This document shows positions 5,719 through 12,143 of a stretch of 13,653 nt of DNA, one piece after another. The stretch is taken from contig NZ_VOIL01000002.1 in assembly GCF_007994735.1 (NCBI RefSeq), positions 1 to 13,653 on the forward strand. Reading direction: 5' to 3'. Within the stretch, counting starts at the first letter, position 1. Each line of letters begins with the position of its first letter. A model generated the notes under the pieces. It was not told where the DNA came from. It did no database searches and saw only the letters and a list, made by a program, of their open reading frames with translations. This DNA is from Nesterenkonia populi. Its GTDB lineage: Bacteria > Actinomycetota > Actinomycetes > Actinomycetales > Micrococcaceae. The position numbers and the translations under genes are program-made.

Positions 5719-7746
5719 TCACCCGACTTCCCCGACTGTTCCGTGCCCACTGAGAACTGCTATCTCCGTGATTACGGCCTTTAATATGCCGGGCAGGTCT
5801 GTGTGATCCGCGGCAAGGACCGCGTTTCGGTAGGCGAGGAGGTTCTTTGCGTTCCGAGCCGATAGCGTAACGCCTGCTTCGGCGAGAGCTGTTTCGAAGC
5901 TTGTCCACGCGCAGAGTTCCTCTTCAATGTCGTCCTTCCATATTGTGAAGTCTCGGCAGACTACACTCTGGTCGCCAAAGGAGTATGGGACGGTTCCATG
6001 GGCGGTGGTCGATGTGGGCGGCAGGGCTGCAATCAATCTATCTGTCTCTGCTTTGTGCTTTGCGTGAGCTTGCGCTCTCGCTGAGGTGATTTGATCCTCA
6101 GTCTTGTTGTTGTACACCTTCCGGTCTGCGGTCCCGAAGTCTCCATCGGCAAGGACATATGTCGGAATGCCTAGCGATGTAAGAATTGCCCGCGTTACAC
6201 GGAGCCCAGGCTTACCCTCCACGGAAAGAACAGTCACTCCGAGTCGATCCATGTCCTGTCCGAGCTTCGTCGCTACTGCTTCGAGAACGACGCGATCGGT
6301 GGGTCCTTCGACGAGTACAACTGCGTCAGCAAAAAAACCTTCAGAGAATTCCGTAGGTACGTTGGCTACGATTGCCTTCTCGACTTTGTCCTGATCGAGT
6401 CCAGACGATGATGCGACAGAAGAGACTGATGTTGTTGCTACGGACGTTTTCCCGTCCGCGTAGGTGAATCGGTGAAGCGCGCCAAACTGCTCCGGTTGAA
6501 TGAAGTAAGGACTGTGGGTCGCTAAGAGAACCTGCACACCGTTCTGCGTACTGAGTTCAAGAAGGGTGCGAGCGAAGGATCGCGCGCGCACCGGGTGCTG
6601 ATAGATCTCCGGTTCTTCGATAGCGACGGTGATGCTCGGCAGCCCCTTGAGCGACTCCTCCAGGCGCATCCGAGCAGCCGCGTCGTCTTCGCCCTCCTGT
6701 ACCGCGTGGGTCTCCCTAGTCAGGTCCTCGTCCGGAACCATAACTTGGAACATCGACATCATGACAGCACGCTGCACTCCGTGCCCTTGACGCGACACAT
6801 CGTTCGTGACCCCAGCGATTGTCACTGCGGTCGTGATCGACGCATCAACTTTGGGTACGAAGTCCGGGACAGCGGGGGTCAGCGTCACACTGGCATTCGG
6901 AATCAGTGAAGCGAGTCGGGTATTGATGCGACCAGCCTGAACACCTGTGGCCCCCTCGATGCTTTTACGAATCTCACCATTTAGTTCGGCCACAGCACTC
7001 GCATGCTTCTGTAACCATGCCGCTTGGGCGCGCGCACTTGCTGCTGTCATAAACGTACCGACTAGCTCAGTTAGGGCCGTGCCCTTTGACGCAGTACCAA
7101 CCTCACCCGCGATGCTTGTGGCGGCAGGTATGAGCACGAATCGTACGCATTCTCTGAGCAGGTTCGCGCCGTTCCATCCCATCATCTGGTTGGCGTCGGC
7201 GTCGGATATCTCCACTAGTTTCGAGGCGTTGTCTGGGTTGGCCTCCCATTCATCAAGGGCGCCAAGTATTGCGTCCTTACTCGCCGCACCTTCGAAGACA
7301 GGCAACTCAGTGAACTTCTCACACAGAGTCTTATAACCCTGTCGGCGAAGTCCGATGGACTGGTCGGCTCTTACATCGGCGAACCCCGGACCTTGTCTGG
7401 AGTTACCGACCGTCTTGGTCTTGTTAGTTTCCGCGTACCAGGTGCGACGGATGACGGCTCGTTCGCCTCTCCCATACTGCTGAAGTCTTGCGCGATCCAT
7501 GTCGGTGAGGTCTGTAAACGTTACAGCGACTTCAACGGTTGCCCCGGGGGCGATGACCCCGCCTTCTTCACAACCGTGGACGTCGATTTCGGTGAGGGGT
7601 GTCCCGTTGAAGAACCAGTCCAGCGCGTAGAGGACTGATGACTTACCGGCACCGTTGGCGCCGATGAACGCCCCATAGTCGTCGACTTGTAGGGTGACAT
7701 CCTTCAGGCTCCGGTAGTTCCGGATAGTGACAGCTGCAATGCGCAC
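5719..7746 (-). CDS. OLD-family ATPase/TOPRIM endonuclease
   Basis: A 675-residue protein with the two-domain layout of overcoming-lysogenization-defect (OLD) nucleases. The N-terminal SMC/ABC-type ATPase starts IRNYRSLKDVTLQ. Its Walker A is GANGAGKSS (29-37), a signature-like segment SRQGHGVQRAV lies at 318-328, Walker B is ITVAIEEPEIYQHP (372-385), and the H-loop is LLATHSP (408-414). The C-terminal TOPRIM domain has AVVLVEGPTDR (475-485, E480 catalytic) and VLADGDFG (531-538, D534 and D536 for metal). All key residues are present, so it should be active. OLD proteins cut DNA in phage exclusion; class 2 members (GajA of Gabija) pair with a UvrD-like helicase, which is absent here. The start is a GTG with TAGG six bases upstream. 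Two unknown genes follow on the same strand. By eye the gene is less GC-rich than its neighbours, suggesting separate transfer. Confidence 0.88.
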   Translation of the reverse strand: MRIAAVTIRNYRSLKDVTLQVDDYGAFIGANGAGKSSVLYALDWFFNGTPLTEIDVHGCEEGGVIAPGATVEVAVTFTDLTDMDRARLQQYGRGERAVIRRTWYAETNKTKTVGNSRQGPGFADVRADQSIGLRRQGYKTLCEKFTELPVFEGAASKDAILGALDEWEANPDNASKLVEISDADANQMMGWNGANLLRECVRFVLIPAATSIAGEVGTASKGTALTELVGTFMTAASARAQAAWLQKHASAVAELNGEIRKSIEGATGVQAGRINTRLASLIPNASVTLTPAVPDFVPKVDASITTAVTIAGVTNDVSRQGHGVQRAVMMSMFQVMVPDEDLTRETHAVQEGEDDAAARMRLEESLKGLPSITVAIEEPEIYQHPVRARSFARTLLELSTQNGVQVLLATHSPYFIQPEQFGALHRFTYADGKTSVATTSVSSVASSSGLDQDKVEKAIVANVPTEFSEGFFADAVVLVEGPTDRVVLEAVATKLGQDMDRLGVTVLSVEGKPGLRVTRAILTSLGIPTYVLADGDFGTADRKVYNNKTEDQITSARAQAHAKHKAETDRLIAALPPTSTTAHGTVPYSFGDQSVVCRDFTIWKDDIEEELCAWTSFETALAEAGVTLSARNAKNLLAYRNAVLAADHTDLPGILKAVITEIAVLSGHGTVGEVG

Positions 7747-7836
7747 TTATACCTACTCTCGTTCGTGATGCCGACCATCGAATGACCAACGGCTCATAGT
7801 GCGTACTTTAGAACCTCGTCTGTCCCAGACGACCGG

Positions 7837-8049
7837 ATGGTGATAAGTGTGTCCTACTACGACGCCCTTATGGAGGCTTATTCAAGTGCGAACGAGACCA
7901 ATCTGTTCACGCCTTGTATGAGCGGCCCCGACCTTAGCCCCGACATGGTGAAGCTGGCTCGCGAACGCCTAGGCGACGACGCCGACCTGAGGGTCGGAGA
8001 TTTTGGAGAGCTGGGTCCCACTGTCCTACATAAAGTTCTGCGATGCTGA
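7837..8049 (+). pseudogene. Methyltransferase remnant with internal deletion
   Basis: The 70 codons read as two pieces of a class I SAM methyltransferase joined directly. Residues 7-24 (YYDALMEAYSSANETNLF) match the usual N-terminus of one such family. Residues 30-59, beginning GPDLSPDMVKLAR and ending VGDFGEL, match the strand-helix region after motif I, where the acidic residue and D-x-S bind SAM. The roughly 45 residues expected between them, including the glycine-rich motif I, are missing, and the frame ends in unrelated sequence before the C-terminal half. The protein could not bind SAM. It lies between the divergent OLD gene and the DUF5677-like gene, its stop just before the latter's start, and so marks a recombination or insertion scar. 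It is a different family from the methyltransferase at 455-1279. Confidence 0.65.
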
Positions 8050-8053
8050 ATGC

Positions 8054-8878
8054 ATGAGCCGGAGAAAGCCCCATCGCAGTAAGTCGGCTCAGCGAAAAGC
8101 GACAAAAGCCAGCGACCCCGGGTATGCGATCTATCGGGAGTTGACGCGAATGATCAACCAGTCTCCGAGACCAGCTCCGCTGTGGCTCGAGAACAATGAC
8201 CTCGCTGAGCGAAGTCGCGGGGCCGCACCGTCGGTTGCTTGGGGCTGGCTGCAGCGTGCACTTCGTTCTGGGGAAGCTGCTATCAAGTTGGAAAAAGCTG
8301 GGTATGCGAGTGAGGCAGCCCCACTACTCAGGTCCAGTTTGGAGCATGCGATCCGCCTCGTGTGGGCGAACTCGGTCGGCGATCGGTTTATCGAAGTTGC
8401 CATGCTTTCGAAGCAGGACACGAGTGACAAACTGATCAAAGCACAGAAGAACGGGTGGAAATTTGATCCTGACATCGTGGAGAAACTCGAGTCCTACATA
8501 AACGGAGTCTCAGACGAATCCAAGAAGCTCGGCACCTTGACGAGACTCAAGCACGCTGTTGAAGGCACGGCAGAGGATACCGGCAGTCTATATATGGCCT
8601 GGTTGGCCTACACGGCACTGAGCCACCCCACCTTTGAAACGGCGAACCCCTACATTCACATGCGTGATGATGGGCATCACATGGCCCTGCTTAGTACCGC
8701 CAAGCCCGTAGAAGAGTCCACCTGTGCAGCGTCAGGAATATTCGCTCTGATCGCTGCGGTTCATGGCTATTCACGACTGACTGACCTTGATTACTTCTTC
8801 ACACCGCAGATCGAAGCCATCATGAGGCGTCATGCGAAGTATTTCGAAGGTTCCAGTACGCTTCAGGAGCAAGACTAA
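8054..8878 (+). CDS. Helical protein, DUF5677-like
   Basis: 274 residues from the ATG at 8054. The ribosome site is unclear, and a TTG at 8003 preceded by GGAG-like bases would add 17 residues. The N-terminal 20 residues are very basic (SRRKPHRSKSAQRK), which suits nucleic-acid binding. The rest is alpha-helical. AAPLLRSSLEHAIRLVWA (88-105) and the later YTALSHPTFE (186-195) resemble the conserved core of DUF5677-type proteins, in which a long helix with an Arg-x(n)-Glu pattern packs against a helix bearing Ser-His-Pro. Such helical families are often near HEPN-like toxins, but no clear R-x4-6-H motif is seen here. It is convergent with the small-gene module and divergent from the OLD gene. 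The family assignment is by resemblance only. Confidence 0.6.
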   Translation: MSRRKPHRSKSAQRKATKASDPGYAIYRELTRMINQSPRPAPLWLENNDLAERSRGAAPSVAWGWLQRALRSGEAAIKLEKAGYASEAAPLLRSSLEHAIRLVWANSVGDRFIEVAMLSKQDTSDKLIKAQKNGWKFDPDIVEKLESYINGVSDESKKLGTLTRLKHAVEGTAEDTGSLYMAWLAYTALSHPTFETANPYIHMRDDGHHMALLSTAKPVEESTCAASGIFALIAAVHGYSRLTDLDYFFTPQIEAIMRRHAKYFEGSSTLQEQD

Positions 8879-9204
8879 GTTGCCGGTCTGCGACTCCGGT
8901 GACGACTCTTCGCCTCTCGTAACTGGGTCTAGTTGCAGATAGCGGATTCCCGTCATGTTTCGACAGTGAGGCGGACGTTCACACAGCTGTCCCCGTTCGT
9001 AGAGAGCACTCGGGCGGTCAAGCCCAGATCACGGCTGGCAGCTGCTGCCATTTATGGACGCGATCGCCACTGCAGCTGATGCGTTGCTCTCCACACAGCA
9101 TCATCGCCACCCTTTCCCCTGACCGTCCTTCCCCTCGACTGAACAGGAAAGAGCCCCGCCGGGCTTATCCCGACGAGGCCTTCGTACGATGAAGTAAGTC
9201 TGTG
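8879..9204. other. Intergenic region between convergent genes
   Basis: No gene is supported. The right part contains the minus-strand terminator at 9146-9180. No plus-strand terminator for the DUF5677-like gene was identified. The rest shows nothing distinctive. Confidence 0.4.
9146..9180 (-). terminator. Terminator of the small-gene module
   Basis: Read on the minus strand, the sequence forms a stem around the loop ATAAG, with CGGG/CCCG at its apex and two mismatches lower down. It ends in GGGGCTC followed by TTT. It lies about 25 bases beyond the stop of the coiled-coil gene, as expected for the end of that minus-strand operon. Confidence 0.55.
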
Positions 9205-9570
9205 TCAGCTTCCATGCACCCCCTGGGGCACTGCCGCGTTCCGCTCAGCCTTGGTGAGCAGCTCTTCAAGCTTGGCCTTCAGCTTCGCTGTGCGGTCCTC
9301 CTCCTTGGGATCGACCTTGTAGCGCTGAGGCCGGCCCTCAGCCGTCTTCTTCACGTTGCCCTCGCCGTCGTGCCGGATCTTCGTCTCAGCCTCAATCCTG
9401 AAGAGTTCGTAGAGCTCCTCGACAAGCTGTGAGCGAGCCTCGCCGGCCGTCTTCAGGCCTTCCTTCACCCGCTTGTCGAACTCAGCCGCTTCCGCCTCAG
9501 CGGCTTCCAGCTGAGCGCGGATCTCTGCTGCGCGGGTCTTCGCTGCTGCCTTGATCTTCGTTGTTGCCAT
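9205..9570 (-). CDS. Small coiled-coil protein
   Basis: 121 residues; AAGGAG sits seven bases before the ATG. Residues 1-65 are almost entirely charged and Ala/Leu/Glu, with a heptad-like pattern (RAAEIRAQLEAAEAEAAEF, 13-31, then a continued helix to about 60), so a coiled coil is likely. A polar linker with Gly (68-80) separates it from a second charged helix (KEEDRTAKLKAKLEELLTKAE, about 89-109). There is no Cys, signal peptide or membrane segment. It is the last gene of the minus-strand run that begins with the excisionase-like gene, 49 bases after the two-repeat protein, and a terminator follows. Function is unknown; small coiled-coil proteins of phage-like elements are often structural adaptors or modulators, but nothing specific supports that here. 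Confidence 0.75.
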   Translation of the reverse strand: MATTKIKAAAKTRAAEIRAQLEAAEAEAAEFDKRVKEGLKTAGEARSQLVEELYELFRIEAETKIRHDGEGNVKKTAEGRPQRYKVDPKEEDRTAKLKAKLEELLTKAERNAAVPQGVHGS

Positions 9571-9619
9571 CGTGCTTCTCCTTCGTGGTGGGATTGTTCG
9601 GCCTACGGTTCTGCAGGCT

Positions 9620-9998
9620 CTAGTTCTTGATGTTGAGCACCGACCTCAGGACCTGACTGAGGTTCCAGGCCTCCTCTGCCGGCAGATGAACTCCGCGGTC
9701 TCCCTGCTTGTCAAAGACGAAGAGCTCCTGTTCATCGGCCTCCACAGAGACGTGCTCACCCTCGTAGGAGATCTTCGGGATGAACTCGCCGGTCCCGGTC
9801 TCCGCGCCGGTGACTGCCGTCATCAGCGCTGCTGAGAGCTCACTGGCCTCAGCCGCGTCGAGGTAGAAGCCGCGGTCGCCCCGGGGGGTCGAAGACGAAG
9901 ACCTCGGAGCCGTCCGACTCCACAGCGAAGCCCTCGGCGTTGCGAACGTAGGTCGCCTCGAACTCGTGGTCGATCTGGTCGATAGTTGCTGCACTCAT
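9620..9998 (-). pseudogene. Acidic two-repeat protein gene with a one-base frameshift
   Basis: The start ATG at 9998 has AAAGGA eight bases upstream. Reading runs to EVFVFDPP and then into a nonsense tail ending at 9849 (49 residues). If one C of the run of six (9883-9888, coding strand) is ignored, the frame continues for 125 residues to 9620. The repaired protein consists of two similar units, about residues 12-62 and 71-121. Both contain (E/Q)x(V/L)FVFD..GDRG..L.A.EA..LS..L, at EVFVFDPRGDRGFYLD and ELFVFDKQGDRGVHLP. The duplication shows both halves belong together. Causes could be a real pseudogene, a homopolymer sequencing error, or +1 slippage on CCC-C. The family is not recognised. It lies between the Cys-rich and coiled-coil genes with its own ribosome site. 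Confidence 0.7.
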
Positions 9999-10068
9999 GA
10001 TTGGTGTCCTTTCGGGACTTGTTGGGGGTACTGCTTCTTGTTGGTAGCTCACTGATGGAGCTCGGGGT

Positions 10069-10398
10069 CTAGTGGTGCTGCGCCCTTGCGGCTGCCAGCT
10101 GCTCATGCCGTGTCTCACGAGCATGCTTCTCGTCCTTGACATCGCAAGAGCAAAACGGCCTATCAGTGGGAAGCGTCTCGCCGAGCCTGTACACTTCGAA
10201 GCCATCGCAGGTGGCGTAGTGCTCGGCCCTAGCCGGCGCCAAGCAGCCTCCGGGAATCTCACAGGGCGTTTCGTTCATACAGCTCACGCATTCACCGGCT
10301 ACGTGCGGCACCTCGTCATAGTTCACCGTCATGGCTGTCTTCTCCTCTGCAGCGCCCTTGCGCTCATTCGGTGCGTCGTTCACAATTGGGAGCGTCAT
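10069..10398 (-). CDS. Cys-rich small protein, possibly zinc-binding
   Basis: 109 residues from the ATG at 10398 (AGGAG seven bases upstream). An internal ATG at 10332 (residue 23) also has a good site, GAGGAG at eight bases, so an 87-residue form is possible. Seven Cys occur at 37, 40, 46, 52, 64, 83 and 85, in a C-x2-C-x5-C-x5-C-x11-C-x18-C-x-C pattern, plus several His near the C-terminus (HARETRHEQ and a terminal HH). That arrangement could hold one or two zinc ions. The C-terminal 25 residues are charged and probably helical. It is not recognised as a known family. It is the third gene of the minus-strand module, 91 bases after the four-HTH gene and separated from it by a strong hairpin. 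Confidence 0.7.
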   Translation of the reverse strand: MTLPIVNDAPNERKGAAEEKTAMTVNYDEVPHVAGECVSCMNETPCEIPGGCLAPARAEHYATCDGFEVYRLGETLPTDRPFCSCDVKDEKHARETRHEQLAAARAQHH

Positions 10399-10457
10399 TT
10401 CGATCTCCTGTCTTCAGGTTGATCTGGCACTAGGCCAGCGTCATTGGTTTGGTGTCT

Positions 10458-10488
10458 GAGGCCCCCGGGTTGTCCCCCTGGGGGTCTC
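10458..10488 (-). terminator. Strong hairpin between module genes
   Basis: GAGGCCCCC (10458-10466) pairs with GGGGGTCTC (10480-10488) over nine positions with one G-U pair and a 13-base loop. It lies just after the stop of the four-HTH gene. There is no T-run on the minus-strand exit side, so it may be a weak attenuator or an mRNA-stabilising element rather than a full terminator. Confidence 0.45.
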
Positions 10489-10489
10489 A

Positions 10490-11233
10490 CTATGTCTGAG
10501 GGGTTTTCGTGGCCTGCTGGGCCAGCCGAGCGTTGATCCAGTCCTGGCTGCGCAGCTCGAAGCCGGGCCCGGCCGCTGTGGTCTCGCGCAGCTTCTTGAA
10601 GCTCTTCAGATCGCTGGGCTGGATCTTCCAGTGCGACATCCGACCAGGACCGATCTTTGAGGCCTTCAGCCGGCCTGTGCGGATGAGGTCGGTGATTCGA
10701 TCAGCGCTGAGCCCCAGAGCTGCTCCGACTTCGTTCGTACCGGGTGTCTGCCGCAGCTTCTTATAGGCCTCAAGGCCTTCGCGATCAATGAGCCACTGAC
10801 CGTTGATCTTGCGGGCAGGCAGCGTGCCTTCGCGGGCCAGCTGAATAACTCTGAAGACCCCGAGGCCCAGATCAGCGGCGGCTTCCTCGGTTGTCGCCCT
10901 CAGCTGCAACTCCTGCTTCATCTGCTGCCGCTCCTGCTTATAGGCCTCAAGGGCTTCGGGCTCGATAAGCCACCGCTCGTCGATCTTCTTGGCAGGCAGA
11001 GAGCCTTCACGGATCGCCACGCAGACCGTAATTTCGCTGAGTCCAAGCGCAGCGGCTGCCTTGCTGACTGACACCTTCGACTCTCGCTCCTGCTTGTAGG
11101 CTCTGAGGTCGCTGCGTTCGATGATCCACCGTCCATCAACTTTGCTGGCAGGCAGTTGGCCCCTCTGGGTCAGTTGGGCAACCCTCTCCGGGCCGAGTCC
11201 CAGTTCAGCGGCTGCTTCTTTGACTGTTGGCAT
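10490..11233 (-). CDS. Four tandem excisionase-type HTH domains
   Basis: 247 residues from the ATG at 11233 (GAGGA seven bases upstream). The protein is almost wholly four copies of one unit, at about 3-50, 54-102, 114-162 and 167-215. Each has (E/S)AA.xLGL......(I/V).L.R.G.LPA.KI...W.I....L.AYK..R. This is the excisionase-type winged HTH (HTH_17): helix-turn-helix, then a wing (KIDERWLIE and its equivalents), then a helix ending in YKQER or FKKLR. The third unit is set off by a short charged linker (103-113). The fourth has an insertion in its wing (GPGRMSHW) and is followed by a 32-residue tail. Single or double copies are usual in excisionases and phage regulators; four in one chain is uncommon. 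It follows the excisionase-like gene by 82 bases and is presumably co-transcribed. Likely a DNA-binding architectural or control protein reading repeated sites. Confidence 0.85.
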   Translation of the reverse strand: MPTVKEAAAELGLGPERVAQLTQRGQLPASKVDGRWIIERSDLRAYKQERESKVSVSKAAAALGLSEITVCVAIREGSLPAKKIDERWLIEPEALEAYKQERQQMKQELQLRATTEEAAADLGLGVFRVIQLAREGTLPARKINGQWLIDREGLEAYKKLRQTPGTNEVGAALGLSADRITDLIRTGRLKASKIGPGRMSHWKIQPSDLKSFKKLRETTAAGPGFELRSQDWINARLAQQATKTPQT

Positions 11234-11315
11234 TTCGATGTCCTCTCCAAGATTGTTCTCATCGATTCCAGCGCGGCGCCATCGCTCTCGAATCGGTCTT
11301 CGTGTGTCTGTGGGA

Positions 11316-11546
11316 TCAGCGAGCAGGTACCAAGCGGGACTCAAGGAATGCGTCAAGATCTTTCGGCCGAACTCGCCGGAACTCTCGCTTTCCGTCGCTG
11401 AGCGGCACGTAGGCCAGCTCACCGTTGTTCATCCGGCTGTAGACGTATGTCTTCTTCACTCCCAGGAGCTGGCAGACCTGCTCGACTGACAGCAGTGAAT
11501 CGGCGATAGCCGTCTTCCCTGCTGCTGACTCAATCTGTGCCGCCAT
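11316..11546 (-). CDS. Excisionase-like HTH protein
   Basis: 76 residues from the ATG at 11546, with AGAGGA immediately upstream (short spacing) and a further GAGGAAAGG before it. Residues 18-71 form an excisionase/MerR-like HTH: LLSVEQVCQLLGVKKTYVYSRMNNGEL (18-44) gives helix-turn-helix, then YVPLSDGKREFRRVRPKDLDAFLES gives wing and final helix. Such single-domain HTH_17 proteins are typical recombination directionality factors that bind attL/attR and bend DNA for excision. They can also repress promoters. It is first in the minus-strand module, divergent from the regulator-integrase unit, with a good promoter and operator-like palindrome upstream. The frame stays open upstream to an ATG at 11669, but that extension spans the promoter and lacks conservation, so the short form is preferred. 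Confidence 0.85.
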   Translation of the reverse strand: MAAQIESAAGKTAIADSLLSVEQVCQLLGVKKTYVYSRMNNGELAYVPLSDGKREFRRVRPKDLDAFLESRLVPAR

Positions 11547-11592
11547 GTTCCTCTGCCTTTCCTCGGCTGTCGCTGTTCTCCGTGTTGGCCCC

Positions 11593-11621
11593 ACTGTAGG
11601 TCGCTGTATATGACCTATCAA
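11593..11621 (-). promoter_or_regulatory. Promoter of the excisionase-like operon with overlapping operator
   Basis: On the minus strand, TTGATA (-35, 11616-11621) and TACAGT (-10, 11593-11598) are separated by exactly 17 bases. The spacer is covered by an inverted repeat TAGGTC-N9-GACCTA (11597-11617) that reaches into both hexamers. A repressor bound there would block RNA polymerase. Predicted transcription starts near 11586, about 40 bases before the ATG at 11546. Confidence 0.6.
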
Positions 11622-11653
11622 GCTCTCCTTAGCGTCTAGAAGTTCCCATTTCT

Positions 11654-11766
11654 GCTCATATATCAGCAAAAACGTGACAATCGAGCTGAAACTGTGACTT
11701 TCCTGTGAGTCGCGACCACGTATGCCCTAGATGTGTATATCCAGGTACAGTTGGCTCATAAATCAG
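11654..11766 (+). repeat. Two 13-bp repeats exactly 100 bp apart in the divergent region
   Basis: GCTCATATATCAG (11654-11666) and GCTCATAAATCAG (11754-11766) match at 12 of 13 positions, in the same orientation, 100 bp apart. Each is nearly palindromic (GCT-N-ATATAT-N-AGC in the first). One lies upstream of the excisionase promoter, the other 25 bases before the regulator start. They are candidate operators for the Cro/CI-type regulator. Confidence 0.5.
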
Positions 11767-11790
11767 TACAAAATGGATAGGAGAAGATGC

Positions 11791-12114
11791 ATGGCGCAGA
11801 AGCCATCGGGCCCGCCCGGGCTGCTCAGCCGGGGGCTGACAAGTGAGATCAAGGCTGAGCTGGGCCGGCAAAGTCTGAGCCAGACGGAGCTGGGAAGAAG
11901 GATCGGAAAGTCCAAGGGGTACGTATCGCAACGGCTGCTCAACGATGCTCAGTGGTTAACGAACGACATCGAGGACGTAGCCGAGGCTCTGAACATGGAC
12001 GCTTCGGAGCTGCTTGACAAGGCGCTGAGTCTGCGGAGCAGGTGGATGGAGGAGGCCCTTCCTGATCCTGACTATGCAGTACCGCCGGAGCACATCGTCA
12101 AGGTCTCAGGCTGA
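11791..12114 (+). CDS. Cro/CI-type HTH regulator
   Basis: 107 residues from the ATG at 11791 (AGGAG seven bases upstream); earlier in-frame ATGs at 11731 and 11773 lack such a site. An HTH_3 domain spans about 15-70. Helix 2-turn-helix 3 lies in LSQTELGRRIGKSKGYVSQRL (about 29-49), where SKGYVSQ would be the recognition helix, followed by DIEDVAEALNMDASELLDKA. The tail (PDPDYAVPPEHIVKVSG) is short, with no peptidase domain, so SOS-type autocleavage is not expected. It lies divergent from the excisionase-like gene and 29 bases upstream of the integrase, so it probably represses the excisionase operon and is co-expressed with the integrase, giving a simple switch between integrated and excised states. 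Confidence 0.82.
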   Translation: MAQKPSGPPGLLSRGLTSEIKAELGRQSLSQTELGRRIGKSKGYVSQRLLNDAQWLTNDIEDVAEALNMDASELLDKALSLRSRWMEEALPDPDYAVPPEHIVKVSG

Positions 12115-12143
12115 AAGGCCCCTATTGGGCGCAGGGCGTCCTG

